Position numbers and translations under genes: made by a program. A stretch of 64,000 nucleotides of DNA from Olsenella uli (GTDB taxonomy: Bacteria; Actinomycetota; Coriobacteriia; Coriobacteriales; Atopobiaceae): the NCBI RefSeq assembly GCF_016900775.1, contig NZ_JACJKN010000001.1:186001-250000 (forward strand), read 5' to 3'. How positions within the stretch are numbered: the stretch's first letter is position 1; the number at the start of each line of letters is the position of its first letter. A model generated the notes under the pieces. The model worked only from the letters and a program-made list of their open reading frames with translations, ran no database searches and was not told the origin of the DNA. Below, piece after piece: positions 63,495-64,000 of the stretch.

Positions 63495-64000
63495 GAGAGG
63501 TAGAGGTCGACGATCTGGGCGTACTCGTCGGGGTAGAAGCCGATCTCGCCGGTGAAGCGCGTGAGGGCGATGAGGCCGCCGTCGACCTCAGGGATGCCGG
63601 CGAGCATCTCGGCGTTGTCGGCCTTGAGGCCGCCGCCGTAGACCACGTCGACGCCGGGCACGACGCCCTTGACGAGGCGGGCGACCTTGGCGATGTAGGG
63701 CGCGTCGGCGGGCGTCTTGCCGGGGCCGATGCTCCAGACGGGCTCGTAGGCTATGCGCACGCCGGAGAGGTCCGCGCCCTCGAGGCCCTGGGTCAGCTGG
63801 GCGGTGAGGACGGCCTCCCAGTCGTCGACCTCCTCCTCGCGCTCGCCCATGCAGAAGAGCACCTTGAGGCCGGCCGCCTGCGCGGCGCGGACCTCGCGGG
63901 AGAGGATGCGGCTCACGGCGGCCTCCACCTCGGCCGGGTCCGCCCCGACCTCGCCGAGGATCGCGCGGAGGTTCATGCGCTCCTCGCAGTGGCCGACGAG
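63491..64000 (-). CDS. Triosephosphate-isomerase-family protein, C-terminal part
   Basis: The last 170 residues of a TIM-barrel isomerase; the N-terminus is beyond the window. The catalytic Glu is in AYEPVWSIGPGK, and YGGGLKADNAEMLA holds the phosphate-binding loop. The segment equal to GHSERR of true TPI reads GHCEERMN, so the Ser and one Arg are changed. This variation is common in TIM paralogues that act on tetrulose or other ketose phosphates (LerI/EryH type). A paralogue is more likely than housekeeping TPI, but the missing half prevents a firm call. Confidence 0.8.
   Translation of the reverse strand, partial: LVGHCEERMNLRAILGEVGADPAEVEAAVSRILSREVRAAQAAGLKVLFCMGEREEEVDDWEAVLTAQLTQGLEGADLSGVRIAYEPVWSIGPGKTPADAPYIAKVARLVKGVVPGVDVVYGGGLKADNAEMLAGIPEVDGGLIALTRFTGEIGFYPDEYAQIVDLYLS

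Overview
The window is high-GC DNA from an anaerobic, fermentative actinobacterium. The likely class is Coriobacteriia (Olsenella/Collinsella/Atopobiaceae-like); this is inferred from GC content, several mannose-family PTS systems, a sorted Gram-positive surface lyase, a radical-SAM sulfatase activator, a T-box leader, and a HelY-like helicase. Genes are dense. No rRNA, tRNA, CRISPR array or intact transposase was found by eye.

Region 1 (1-10629) is a glycosaminoglycan locus: unsaturated glucuronyl hydrolase, mannose-family PTS IIB-IIC-IID, a secreted and cell-wall-sorted PL8 lyase, and a heparinase II/III-family lyase on the plus strand, with convergent kduD and a discoidin-like cytosolic protein on the minus strand. 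Both outer promoters carry the same operator, AAACCGGTTT. The logic is extracellular hyaluronan/chondroitin cleavage, PTS uptake of the unsaturated disaccharide, intracellular hydrolysis, then reduction of the uronate product. EIIA, the isomerase and the LacI-type regulator are not in the window.

Region 2 (10630-33214) is mostly housekeeping: an AbiEi/PD-(D/E)XK-like gene bracketed by inverted-repeat elements, a Ski2-like helicase, nitroreductase, polysaccharide deacetylase, pyrE, a DUF4143 ATPase, asnS, a CapA-like lipoprotein, glpK, a TetR regulator, manA, mscL with a zinc ribbon, dtd, an M32 carboxypeptidase, a ROK kinase, a fructose-type EIIA and a class II aldolase.

Region 3 (33215-39914) holds a DeoR regulator with a HAD phosphatase, then a five-gene response regulator / ABC ATPase / two permeases / membrane-less histidine kinase module.

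Region 4 (40211-53102) is the most distinctive part. It has a tagatose-6-phosphate pathway (lacA, lacB, lacC), an orphan EIIB, a DeoR repressor, and a long plus-strand cluster: PTS IIA-IIB-IIC-IID, cytosolic sulfatase, anaerobic sulfatase-maturing enzyme, second cytosolic sulfatase, a membrane/TPR-like protein and a TauE/SafE anion exporter. It reads as import by PTS, intracellular desulfation, tagatose-pathway catabolism, and export of the freed sulfur oxyanion.

Region 5 (53103-64000) holds a lipase-like exported protein, a T-box-controlled pheS-pheT pair, a zinc-ribbon/YARHG protein, a zinc-dependent phospholipase-like protein, and a minus-strand TIM-family / LarA-family / pgi run; the TIM-family gene runs off the right end.

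Many intergenic gaps contain palindromes of a few families. Two recurrent REP-like families (cores GGGGACNGTCCCC and CTGACAAAGGTG) sit at gene ends and often contain the stop codon. Other elements are longer paired inverted repeats of MITE-like size.
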